From: Halichondria panicea
Taxonomy: Eukaryota > Porifera > Demospongiae > Suberitida > Halichondriidae
Assembly: GCF_963675165.1 (NCBI RefSeq)
Contig: NC_087388.1
Coordinates: 4,531,047-4,595,046, forward strand
Direction of reading: 5' to 3'
Length of the DNA: 64,000 nt
Positions 47,108-57,397 of the stretch are shown here, one piece after another. Made by a program: the position numbers and the translations under genes. The notes below the pieces were generated by a model. It was not told where the DNA came from, made no database searches, and saw only the letters and a program-made list of their open reading frames with translations. Numbering within the stretch: position 1 is the stretch's first letter; every line of letters begins with the position of its first letter.

Positions 47108-48394
47108 CACACAACGGGTTGGGGTCATTGGTACAACTGGTACAGTCTATACGCTGGGAACACTCCTCTATGGGTACTTGGTACACCTTCAGAGGGGGAG
47201 GTAAAATGAATAGGGTAGAACATAATTATACATGCAAGCATTAACTCACCGAGGTATAAGTGGATACTGTGATGTAGTTTAATCCCTCATGCCATGACAA
47301 ATAATAATGTATATACATATCAAAATAAGTCACTGGCTGATTGTAGAATGAGCCATCAGTGCTCAGGGTCGATGTACCACTGACATCGTACTGTGAAAAC
47401 ACAATACCATTATACTAACTGACTCAACTATGCAGCACTTACTCCGAGTATCCTACTATCACCGGTTACAACAAACACAAAGGAAAACTGCTCCACCTTC
47501 ACAGCTACTGAAGCAACAAGGTTTAGGTTGCCAAAGTTAATACGAACTGGTGCTATTAGATCAATACCACCATTTGGGGCGAGAAGGCCGACTGGACTGG
47601 GTGTGTCACATCTGTCTACTGGTATCTGGAAAATGACAGTGTGCATGTGAATTACTATAGTAAAAATCTAGGCATACATAAAAGTAAAATCTGTGAGAGA
47701 CTGAAAGCCACAATCGAACCCTAGTTCATACAAAGCAGTCACTCCACAGGTACTTTGTCCTCCACAATCTGGCATGTTGCAAATACGTAACAGTCTTACA
47801 GCTCGTGCATCAGCAGGTTCACTATATCGACGACAATAAATTATAGTAGGCAAATCTACCACTCACAAAACCACCAAATGCATAGAAGTATCGTTCAAAG
47901 AAATCAACAACATTGCGTGTGCCTGATGGATTGTTGTCGGAAGATCTATTGAACCCCTCTCCGAATTGTTGCAGTATCATTCTCTTTCCCCCTTCATCCT
48001 CCATTGTTCCAATGTAGAAAGTGTCTCCTGATGTAATGATAGCTGCTCCATATCCAAGATCTCCCACTATAGCATTACTGACACTCCTGATAGGACCAGC
48101 ACTGAGGTTGCTTGCCGCGTTGTAGACAGAGCAAGAGAGATCCTCTAAACACACCACCAACATCCCAGTAGAACTCAGGGCCAGTCCTTGGTCAATGACA
48201 TAAGATCCTAGATCAACTCTCTCCTCTTGTATTAGCTGAGCATTCAGTCTATACAGGTATTTGTCTGCAGCAAGGAATGTTATCCCAGTGGAGTCCACTT
48301 GCAGTCCTGGGAGATTGGAAGAATCTTGGAAGGAGAAATATTGAGAATTAGCTGCTCTTCGCAGCAGAAACAAAAATAAGAGTGACAATAACAT

Positions 48395-49527
48395 AGCTCT
48401 ACCTCTTAGTCTATTCTAGCATGCAGTCTGCCCTAATACCCCCAACTTTTTAGAAATACATACCACAAGTATTTTAATGGTTCATAAGGATGACATCACA
48501 AAAACATTGATAATGAGATTCATAATGATGCACCCTATACAACTCTCAGATTGTAGTGAAGGGTGATTTTTCTGAATTTCCAAAGCTCATAACACAGACC
48601 ATTAATTTTTACTGAACTAGAACTTGTTACTAGGAGACAAATTATCAATATGGAATGTATTGACTCAGCAAGTTTGGACTGGATTGAGATAGTGTGAACA
48701 GCTTGCACAAAAATTCAAAGATAGCTCATTCTGAATAGTCTCTGGTGTCATCCTTCTTAATTGTTCAATCAATTTTTAGCTTGCTACGTCGATGGTGAAT
48801 AGCTTGCTCAAAAATTCAAACTTTCCGCAATCGTTTAACACAACTTTATGCTAGTTTGACCCAAATTCGTATTTTAAAGTGTTTATCCTGTCTTCTTATT
48901 ACATATTTCAACTTTCATAGCTCTAAAAACCTTCAGAAACAAATAAAAACTGCTTCATTAATATAATTCATGAGGCAACTTGTAGCACTTTCTGTCTTAA
49001 AACATTTGGGGTCTTAGGGCAGATCGATAGCCTCGAATCCAGGCCGATTAAAATACGGCCTGGTATCTATTGCATAGTTAATTAATCATAGGCGTGGTCC
49101 ATACACGCCCATGTACTATCTACTACAGTGCATCCAGCTTAGAGAGTAGATTACCACAAATGTGTGAGTGGCTGTACTTAAATGTTGAGGATGATTGGAA
49201 CCTTTTTAAGAAATGGTGCTGATACCATTGTGTAAACAGCTAAGGTCTCAGACTTCATAAGATAATTGTTGAATGGTTTAGGTATCCTGGCTATCCTTCA
49301 TGGGTCTTATAATTATGTTCACAGTGCCTATAATTCTGGTTTTCAGGTGTACTTTTGGTTAGAGTGAAAAATTAATAGCTTAGCTTTCAAATTTCTGTAA
49401 TAAGTTTACAGATTAAATGGGCTACATTTTGATACCAAGAACATCCTCTATGCTTATTCCATTGCTGAAAAAACTACAAATTTTACTACTTTCTACAGTT
49501 TTGATGACATCAACAGCTGCAAACCAT
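48395..49527. other. Spacer upstream of receptor copy 3
   Basis: No exon seen. 49022-49063 holds a small TAGCCTCGAATCCAGGCCG ... CGGCCTGG palindrome remnant. 49125-49240 matches 16925-17055 in the TRAF-like intron. The rest is AT-rich, including the likely but unproven promoter of copy 3. Confidence 0.45.
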
Positions 49528-49625
49528 AAACCAATGACGCTCTAATCAACCACATAAGTGGGCGTACAAAAACTGTACGCCCACTCTTAATTAAGCATGT
49601 GGTTGATTAAAGCGTCATTGGTTTG
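49528..49625. repeat. Nested hairpin at the edge of the inverted duplication
   Basis: Outer arms AAACCAATGACGCT...AATCAACCACA and its mirror. Inner hairpin AGTGGGCGTAC...GTACGCCCACT. It ends within a few bases of where similarity to the copy-2 upstream region begins (about 49630 against 32682). Confidence 0.8.
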
Positions 49626-50050
49626 TGTAAGCCCTCGGGGGAATACATAGAACTGCCCTTTGTAGTACAAATCCAATACACCCTTGATACCCATGGTACA
49701 ACAAAAACCTAGGCGTGGTTTACTGGAATTAACGCATGCAATGCAGTGCAGGCAATAAAGTCAAACGAAATGTTTACTCACAAAAAATATTCACAGTCAA
49801 GGTAAATGAAATGTTTACCCCATGAAAATTACTCGCTATAGTGCTCTGTTGCTTTTGAACTTGGACCACACTTACTTACTTACTCAATGCCACAGTGTAA
49901 TATAATACGAACCATATTGACACAGCCATAATTATATGTAATTGTTACTGGCATTCTTATAATGATTGGCAATTGTACAATCATTCTAAACAAAAGTTAC
50001 AGTCCTAATGCTAACCAGAATGTAGATGCCGAGACACACTACGTATTAGT

Positions 50051-50159
50051 TAATGTACAGTGTAGAGGGGTTTATGACAGTAAACCTCCCGACTACGAGG
50101 GCGTAAGCCCGAGGGGGAGGTGTGGTTTATTGTCATAAACCCCGAGGCACTGTGCATTA
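50051..50159. repeat. Foldback repeat with GAGGGCG...GCCCGAGG centre
   Basis: Arms TAATGTACAGTG..., GGGGTTTATGACA and mirrored TGTCATAAACCCC..., CACTGTGCATTA. The centre is ACGAGGGCGTAAGCCCGAGG. Same design as 3601-3737, 42099-42238 and 50841-50955. Confidence 0.8.
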
Positions 50160-50840
50160 ATTAATTGATATATGTCCCATCTGATTGGCTGACTGGTTGC
50201 TATGCATCAAGCTTGCATGACTACCACATAGCAACACTATTCAAACAAGAAGACAGTAGGAAAAGAGAGCTCGTCCACACCACATACCAGGGCTGCTGTA
50301 CATGTCCCTCAAATCCTTGTGCAGCCTGGACAGAATATGAGCAGCCAGCCCTGCCTTCCAAGCGAACGGTACAGAGCCTCTCCCCCTCTCTGTTCAATTA
50401 GTCAGCCCCTCCCTCCACTTACTGCGCAGCAACCAGCCAGGAAGAAACAACACAGCTAGCTCTAGACGGTGTCTAGACCAGCTCTCTTCAGCTATGCCAG
50501 GCTAGTAGGCAAGCAAAGGTAAGCTTAAAATAGCCACTCCTATATTATTACTAAACTGGCTTCTTTTTATTTAAATACAGAAGCTGAACAGGCGTAGTGC
50601 AGTACTAGTGCTAGTGAGCAAGGCTCAGCCTGAGCCCTAGCCCTCTCCCAGAGTGTCTCTAAAGCAGCTCCTTCTGCAAGCACACAGCAGAATTTTTGAT
50701 GAACTAGTCTACAGACTACACCCTCTGTCTCTATGTTTTCATTTATGACATTTTGTTTCTCATGCAAGACATTTCCATTCATCGAAAACACCATTAATTT
50801 TATTTTTGCTGCATATGCTTGAGGTGCCAATTTATGTTAT

Positions 50841-50955
50841 GGTTAGAACATGGGCATGAGGTATCTATGTGTTATAGTGTCCCAAAGCTCGAGGGCTTTA
50901 GCCCGAGGGATGAGGGACACTATAACCATAGATACCGAATGCACATGTTCTAACT
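50841..50955. repeat. Foldback repeat with CGAGGGC...GCCCGAGG centre
   Basis: Arms GGTTAGAACATG...GGTATCTATG...TATAGTGTCCC and the mirrored GGGACACTATA...CATAGATACC...CATGTTCTAAC. Centre CTCGAGGGCTTTAGCCCGAG. Fourth member of the family in this window. Confidence 0.8.
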
Positions 50956-51214
50956 GATTTAGATCCCAAAACCTATTGGCTACTAAAAATGCACTAGCTT
51001 AGCAACAGTCAACCTATATAAACAGCCAACCTAGCAACTGCATCATTATTCTTTTGAAAACTAATATCTGAAGTTGGCATCTCTGTGTCTCTACTAAGTC
51101 TGTGGTCTCTATTCAAGTCAACCCGTACCCTGTTCCTCCACCTCAGTTTGATGGACAAAATTATAGTCCTAGCTAGCTCCACCCACAAAACGGAAACAAC
51201 CAGCTCCTCCCCCA

Positions 51215-51500
51215 GTTTTGCAGCAAACAAGCCCAGCACACTTCCCAAGAAACAAGCGGCTTGTACTACTCTCACAAAGCGAAAGGAAGACACCTAAGCT
51301 ATAATTTGCAGCAAACAAGCCCAGCAAACGAGCGGCTCCTATACTACTCTTGAAAAAAGCGAAAGGAACTTTAGGAAGAAGCCAAAGCTAGAATCCCAGC
51401 ACTTCCATACATCCAGCTCCTCCCCCATGCAGCCTTGCAGCAAAAAAGCACAGCACACTGCCCAAAAAACGAGCGTCTCCTACTACTCTCGAACAAAGCC
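51215..51500. repeat. Three imperfect tandem repeats of about 95-125 bp
   Basis: Each unit contains TTGCAGCAAACAAGCCCAGC or a near match, then ACGAGCGGCTCC or a near match, then TACTACTCT and AAAGCGAAAGGAA. It gives several short open frames without family resemblance, which I do not call as genes. Confidence 0.75.
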
Positions 51501-51982
51501 AAAAAAAAAGAAACTAGAGCTTCTCTCTTTCATTCTAGTTCTGTTATTATATTGCATCTAGCTACAATAATTTTTATGTTATTACATGTGTATCTTCTTG
51601 TAAATCACAATACAATGTACAATGTTGTAGTTTGTAGCCCAGAGCAATCTATAGTACCGGTACTATAGCTCATAGTTCCCTGCTAAATACACTCAAATGG
51701 GATCTAAGACAGTTAAACCCCACTAGACTACATGGCAAAAGTGTAGTAGGTGGGAAATATTGTCAGATATACTATTGGGCCCAGACTATAACCTATATAT
51801 ACCGATTGATATTCGGTAAAGATGTCCATAGACCAAGGACGTGCATTCTAATGATATATATAGGCACAAGACAACAACAAAACACACAGTGCATTAGTAT
51901 AGTGTTTCAGGAATTCATGAGCTTATTTCTGTGTGGAGAGACACAATGTTCACATAGGAATGTATTCAGTGTAGACCTATAT

Positions 51983-52855
51983 CTCTTTCCTTGGCAATCT
52001 GTTGTAGAAATTACAACAACGGTAACGAATCGTTATGATGAATTAGATGAAGTTGTATGTGAGCTCCTCCCTGACAAACAAACTGTAGTCTAGGTAACGG
52101 CCTTATCAGTCAAGTAGGCTAAAAATCTGTGTCCTTTGATGTAAGCTTTGATGTCTCTTTGTGCATATGTAGTTAAAAAAAAAAAAGAAACCTTTGACTA
52201 GCTAGGAAGAGTAGCAGCAGTAGTAGTAGGAAGAGTAGCAGTAGTAGTAGCAGTGCAAGCAGGACTAGACTAGATTAAAAAGTTGGTGGAAAGAATAACT
52301 GACCGTTTGGACGTCACCTGGCTGCCAGACTTTCATCTCGACTCTTCCCCCTGAGTAGCTGGCCTTTCTCTAAGCCACAAAACTGAGCAAGAAGCTGAAG
52401 AAGCAGCTAGACAGAGACATGTACCTAGCCTTGAGAATTGGGAGGCGTGGCTCAACTAGTTAGCCCAGCCCAGAGGAATTGTTACCGTGGGTACTGAACA
52501 ACCGTAGAAGTAGGGCTACCCCTGGCTTTACTGAATTAACTAGCTGTGTCTGCTGTCTAGTTGGACCAGATTTAGCTAGATAATGGGGTAGAGAATAGTT
52601 GAGCGGTGCTGTGTGTAGCTTGAACTGTACTGGCTGGCAAGAATCTAGTAAGCACCCTATGCACTGATAACTCGTCAGAATGGAGGGTATGTTCTAGGGA
52701 TCTGGACAGCTGTACATCCAAAGGAGCCAAGGAGTGCCAATCATCTTCTCCCAGTCTCTGACACGCTAAACAAAACGAGCTAGAACTGGGAGTCCCAGCT
52801 AGAATTGCTAGCCGGATCTAGACTAATAGAATGACATGGAGGCGTGGTGAGGCCG
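51983..52855. repeat. Left long inverted arm of the composite transposon
   Basis: About 870 bases matching 56267-57130 on the opposite strand, with few differences apart from a CAG/TAG trinucleotide run (52208-52258) that has changed length. It ends at GAGGCCG, followed by a G-run block (52856-52990) with repeated TCCTAGGAC / GAGCTCC motifs. Confidence 0.88.
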
Positions 52856-53502
52856 GTGTCACAGGACACGGCCTCCCCCAGGACAGGAGCTCCGGGGGGG
52901 GGGGGGGGTTCCGTCCTTAGGATAAATCCTCCCCCCGGAGTTTCTGTCCTAGGACAAAAGCTCCTACCCCAGGACCAGAGCTCCCCCATTCTGCGGTGCA
53001 GGTGAAAGTCAGTCCACAGGTAATCTGAGAGGACTAGTCTAGGCTACGAAGTAAACAGCCATAGACAAAGCCTAACTAGATGCAATAGATTCTGTATCTA
53101 TTATGTTATAGATCTCAATACTCAATATATACAACAATGCAAGAGAAAGAAGTACAATAAATATAACCAAAAGTGCACAAATCATAAAGTGATGCAACCA
53201 GAACAAAACCAATTACCTACTGGTTCTTTGCGAATTTTGGCACAGCGATAGTGATACCACTCACTACATTTGTCACACATGACCATATCCTCAAAAGAAT
53301 CCGGTCTCTTGCACATGCAGTATTATTGTAATGGCAATGGTTTGTGGTGTTGGTCTTTTGGGCATCACTTTCTTTGTGCGAGGGAACCGTGAGAGTTTGC
53401 CCTTCTCAAAGCACTTAATGAGATGTGCTCTCATTTTGGCCTCATCAAACACTAGAGAATCCACATTATCGTTCATAGCAGCGTGATATGCAGCAGCAAT
53501 GC

Positions 53503-53590
53503 TAGCCTCGATCCCAGGCCGAGTTTTTGCTTTTATAACGGTTTTGCCTAACCGTTATAAAAGCGAAAACTCGGCCTGGGATCGAGGCTA
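53503..53590. mobile_element. 88-bp palindromic TAGCCTCG element inside the protease exon
   Basis: Starts TAGCCTCGATCCCAGGCCGA and ends with its complement. The arms run through CGCTTTTATAACGGTT. CAGCAATGC is repeated directly at 53494-53502 and 53591-53599. Removing 97 bases restores an open frame through the Ulp1 active-site cysteine region, so the empty state is clear. Confidence 0.92.
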
Positions 53591-54246
53591 CAGCAATGCT
53601 AAATAGTCCGCAGTTGTTAGCACCCTCTTGCTGCTGGAGAGCCACCACAGAAATTAATAGCCCATTGCATTGAATTAATGGGCTATACACTTGTGCTATC
53701 TGGAGCTCAGTACTTGGGGAAAGCGTTCCATTGAAGCAGCTGTCGTACAAATACAGTTCACCCTTAAACAGAGAAGTGGCAATCCAGTGCTGTCGTTCTT
53801 CAACAAAGAAGATTTGCACAGCTGCACGTGTACAAGTAAAATTATCATAATTACATAAACGTTGTCTTACCTGGGCCTTGATTATTGGAAACTGGTGGAA
53901 ATGCCTTTAATTGGGCCAAGAGAGTATTATAGCAGCCTTCAAACTTAAGGAATTGCATCGATAATAACTGGTGGGCTGCACGCATATGCTTGTCGGAGAG
54001 CATACCACCTATTGCACTCAACACTTGTTTGTCAAAGAGGTTTAGATCTAGGGTCTTCAGCCACATCGTTCCCTATAATCATATACACAGAAGTCTAAGA
54101 ATTGTACAAGATATATACACAGCTTATACAGAATATTCTACCAAGAAAATAGACATGTTATGATAATTATATATTATTACCTGACTCTTTTGTTTCTTCC
54201 TAGGAGGTGACTTGCAAGGATCTTTTGTGTCAAGAGGACGCTTATC

Positions 54247-54490
54247 ACGCTTATCTTGCTTTTGAGAGGGTAGGTCAGGCTTTTGAGAGGGTAGGTCAGG
54301 TTTTTGAGAGGGTACATCAGGCTTTTGAGAGGGTACATCAGGCTTTTGAGAGGGTAGGTCAGGCTTTTGAAAGGGTACATCAGGCTTTTGAGAGGGTATA
54401 TCAGGCTTTTGAGAGGGTACATCAGGCTTTTGAGAGGGTATATCAGGCTTTTGAGAGGGTAGGTCAGGATTTTGAGAGGGTACGTCAGGC
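54247..54490. repeat. 21-bp coding minisatellite
   Basis: About 11 units of TTTTGAGAGGGTA(C/G)(A/G)TCAGGC. On the minus strand each unit reads P-S-Q-K-P-D-(V/I/L), forming the linker between integrase and protease of the transposon gene. The unit length is a multiple of three, so gains or losses do not shift the frame. All frames on both strands are open across it, which creates two spurious long open frames. Confidence 0.92.
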
Positions 54491-56200
54491 ATTCGTTTAT
54501 TCTTAGGAGGTGATTTGACTGGAGAAGAGTGGTTGTCTTCAGAGCCAGGAAGAGTGTTTTCTTCATCGTTGGTTTCTGTAAAATGTTTTAAGCATAATTA
54601 TATAGCAAGGAACACGACAGAAGGAGGTTATTGCTAGCCACACTTTACCTGGAGAGTAGTATTCCTTTAGCAGTACCCCATTGGAACACTTTTTCAATAC
54701 TTTGCCGCTCCCAGACTGCAACTCGTATCTACCCTTGTCAAGGATCTTATGGACAATATATGGACCTTTCCAGGTGCAGTCCATTTTCCCTCCCATTCGA
54801 TGAGAATTGGCCATATTCTTTAGCATGACACTGCTGCCAACTGGATAACTCTACGACAAAAATGGAAAAAATAAGCTAAAGTTTGCTATATAAAATAATA
54901 CCTTCAAAGAGTTATGCTTGTTGTCATACTGCTGCTTCTGTTTTTGCTGTGCAGCAGCAATGTTCTCCTTGGCATTGAGGTGACAGCGGTCACGAATTTC
55001 CATCAACCTTCGGAGAATTCCATCCATGTCTTCTCCGTCTTCTTCATTTTCAGTCTCCTCTCCACTCAATTGGTCAGCATCTCCTCTATCTTCTATAGCG
55101 TCGGCACCATCTCGTTGATCCATATCAAAAGTAACAGCTTTCCGCGGGTGGCGATTGAACATTAGGAAAAAGGGTGTGTACTTTGATGACGCCTACAATC
55201 AAAAAATAACATATGCATGCATGATATAATAATTAAAATTTTACCTGTTTTGATATGCGATAGGCATAAAGAGCAGCAGAGAGATGCTGATCCCAGTCAT
55301 CAGTACTAGAATCGATTACCTTCTTGAGAGTGTTCACTAGAGTCTGGTTGAAGCGTTCATCAAGGCCATTTGTTTGTGGGTGGTAAGCACTTGATACGCA
55401 GTGCTGTATGTCAGTCAACTGAAAAAGTCGGGTGTTGATTTCGTTGACAAACTCTCTTCCTTGGTCTGATTGAATCACTTTTGGCCACCCATGCCTGCAA
55501 AATGTGTCAAACAGAAATTTTGCTACACCTTCTGCTGATTTTGATGGGAGTGGGGCAGCCTCAGGCCACTTAGAGAAATAGTCTGAAAGGGTGATAATGT
55601 ACTTGTTTCCAGAGCTTGTTTCAGGTAGAGGTCCTACCAAGTCAATACCAACTCTGTACCAGACCTTTGTCACAGGGATGGGGTGTAGTTCTGCTCTGGG
55701 CTTCTGTAGTTGGTGATTCGTTCGTTGGCATTTGTCGCAGTGCTTGCAGAGCTGTATGACGTCAGCATGTAGGCCTTTCCAGTAGAAATCCTGAGCAACC
55801 TACATGCATGAAACAGATATAATTATACTTTATAAGATATGATGATAAATATACCTTTCCATAGGTCTTGTCTCTCCCAAAATGCATCCCATCCAGTCCA
55901 TCGTGGCACATGTTTAGTATCCTGCTTTTCTCCTCTTGCTTCACCACAACTCTTCTCATTCTATGCATGCCAGTGCTGTCCTTCTCAGGCAGGTATAAGC
56001 ATTGTTGCTGCAGAGCATATCTTTGAGCTTTGTCTCTTATACTTCTCTTGTCATTAGTGGAAGGCCCATCTCTGTATTTCTTCTGGCCAGCATTGCTGGC
56101 AGCAGTCTTGTACAGCAGTATGTCCTCATACTCTTGTTGAGTAGCCATTCTGATTGCTAACAGTCTATATATTTCGCATGCACGCGCACGCTTATTATAA

Positions 56201-57368
56201 CCCTTTCCTTGCCATTCGTGAAATCTGGAACAGGAGCGTCTTTAGGTCGATCAATTAGTGTGGATCCGGCCTCACCACGCCTCCAAGTCATTCTATTAGT
56301 CTAGATCCGGCTAGCAATTCTAGCTGGGACTCCCAGTTCTAGCTCCTTTTGTTTAGCGTGTCAGAGACTGGGAGAAGATGATTGGCACTCCCTGGCTCCT
56401 TTGGATGTACAGCTGTCCAGATCCCTAGAACATACCCTCCATTCTGACGAGTTATCAGTGCATAGGGTGCTTACTAGATTCTTGCCAGCCAGTACAGTTC
56501 AAGCTACACACAGCACCGCTCAACTATTCTCTACCCCATTATCTAGCTAAATCTGGTCCAACTAGACAGCAGACACAGCTAGTTAATTCAGTAAAGCCAG
56601 GGGTAGCCCTACTTCTACGGTTGTTCAGTACCCACGGTAACAATTCCTCTGGGCTGGGCTAACTAGTTGAGCCACGCCTCCCAATTCTCAAGGCTAGGTA
56701 CATGTCTCTGTCTAGCTGCTTCTTCAGCTTCTTGCTCAGTTTTGTGGCTTAGAGAAAGGCCAGCTACTCAGGGGGAAGAGTCCAGATGAAAGTCTGGCAG
56801 CCAGGTGACGTCCAAACGGTCAGTTATTCTTTCCACCAACTTTTTAATCTAGTCTAGTCCTGCTTGCACTGCTACTACTACTGCTGCCTACTGCTGCTAC
56901 TCTTCCTAGCTAGTCAAAGGTTTCTTTTTTTTTTTTTAACTACATATGCACAAAGAGACATCAAAGCTTACATCAAAGGACACAGATTTTTAGCCTACTT
57001 GACTGATAAGGCGGTTACCTAGACTACAGTTTGTTTGTCAGGGAGGAGCTCACATACAACTTCATCTAATTCATCATAACGATTCCTTACCCATTGTTGT
57101 AATTTCTACAACAGATTGCCAAGGAAAGAGATACTAAAGCCTTGACAGGTTTTTGACAGGGTACATGTACCCGGATGATATATCCTGGGGGCGGGGATTC
57201 TGTCCTAGGACGAAACCACCGGGGGGGGGGGGGAGGCATTGTCCTAAGACAGCAGGCTCCGGGGGAGCTGTCGCCCGGAGGTTCTATCCTATGACACCGG
57301 CGGATCCACACTAATTGATCGACCTAAAGACGCTCCTGTTCCAGATTTCACGAATGGCAAGGAAAGGG
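56201..57368. mobile_element. 1.17 kb element with 68-bp terminal inverted repeats (right flank of the composite)
   Basis: 56201-56268 (CCCTTTCCTTGCCATTCGTG ...) is mirrored at 57301-57368. The interior is the right long arm plus a G-rich block (57134-57300). The left long arm at 51983 would then be a partial, inverted copy of the same element. The transposase gene may thus have been enclosed between two copies. Confidence 0.7.
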
Positions 57369-57397
57369 AAAGTTAATAGTGGCTATATACAATATAG

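Larger units (their letters stand above)
34199..48394 (-). pseudogene. Plexin-type receptor tyrosine kinase, copy 3 (ectodomain ruined, kinase intact)
   Basis: The intracellular side is open in every exon: tail 34308-34199, C-lobe about 34735-34578, 35140-34980, DFG 35955-35792, HRD 36188-36076, alpha-C 37049-36832, VAVK about 37274-37195, 37422-37330, 37540-37488, transmembrane about 37830-37600, IPT 38033-37870 and 38306-38085. The ectodomain is not. The Sema exon loses frame near 47843 and stops near 47670, with its last third absent. PSI1 is split by a 2.3 kb transposon (44812-47107). Exon 8 has a 7-base loss giving TAG near 42990. Exon 9 lost one G of a GGGG run near 41588. Exon 11 is shifted near 40793. 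The IPT exon near 38675 has 4-base gains. All kinase motifs are kept ([27 protein letters not shown]). Either the gene died recently or only a 3' product is still made. Confidence 0.85.
49630..51982 (+). other. Inverted copy of the receptor copy-2 upstream region, split by a 1.7 kb segment
   Basis: 49630-50042 mirrors 32682-32143, and 51761-51982 mirrors 32142-31925, on the opposite strand. Between them, 50043-51760 has no counterpart in copy 2, so it is an insertion here or a loss there. That segment has no recognised gene, two foldbacks (50051-50159 and 50841-50955), and a tandem repeat (51215-51500). Its ends do not form an inverted repeat and I see no target duplication. Confidence 0.75.
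53182..56148 (-). pseudogene. Ginger-like transposase: integrase + GPY/F + Ulp1-type protease + PHD finger (two frame breaks)
   Basis: Seven exons join in frame: 56148-55855, 55799-55245, 55192-54902, 54850-54649, 54575-54181, 54072-53871, 53821-53182. The N-terminus has an H2C2 integrase zinc finger (H..H, then CKHCDKC). The core has D (GIDLVGP), D (QSDQGREF) and E (NGLDERFNQ) spaced as DD35E. Next come a GPY/F module (GPYIVHKILDKGRYEL), a repetitive P-S-Q-K-P-D linker, and a cysteine protease of the Ulp1 type: His in RQHWIATS, Asp in LYLYDS, Cys in NNCGLFSIA. It ends with a C4HC3 PHD finger (CMCK, CDKC, YHYRC, WFCSGC) and a TGA. A 97-base insertion (palindromic element plus duplication, 53503-53599) and an apparent extra base near 53320 break the last exon. 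The encoded integrase would cut and paste the element. Relatives of this domain order are known among Ginger1 DNA transposons. Confidence 0.85.
51983..57368. mobile_element. 5.4 kb composite DNA transposon with a Ginger-like gene, inserted upstream of receptor copy 4
   Basis: The junctions are read by comparing with the uninterrupted copy-2 upstream region: ...GACCTATAT before 51983, and AAAGT...TAATAGTGGC after 57368, with a few bases lost. The ends are alike but not identical: CTCTTTCCTTGGCAAT at the left and the complement of CCCTTTCCTTGCCATT at the right. Inside are long inverted arms (51983-52855 and 56267-57130), a second short inverted pair (56201-56268 and 57301-57368) and the transposase gene between 53182 and 56148. 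No reverse transcriptase, gag or LTR is present, so it is not a Gypsy retrotransposon. It stands 30 bp from the copy-4 start codon. Confidence 0.85.

Noticed and set aside
50165-51668. Small open frames (50165-50401, 50567-50830, 51009-51293, 51435-51668) as genes
   Set aside because: They lie in a repeat-bearing segment absent from the copy-2 upstream region, overlap foldbacks and tandem repeats, and show no motifs or splice support.
54177-54566. Two further long open frames across the minisatellite (PLKSLxY on minus, ERVxQAF on plus)
   Set aside because: Both are shadows of a 21-bp repeat that has no stop in any frame. Only the P-S-Q-K-P-D frame splices with the integrase and protease exons.
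53182-57368. Ty3/Gypsy LTR retrotransposon
   Set aside because: The integrase and GPY/F module resemble Gypsy, but I found no reverse transcriptase, RNase H, aspartic protease, gag or direct LTRs. The flanks are inverted repeats and the gene has introns, which fits a Ginger-type DNA transposon better.
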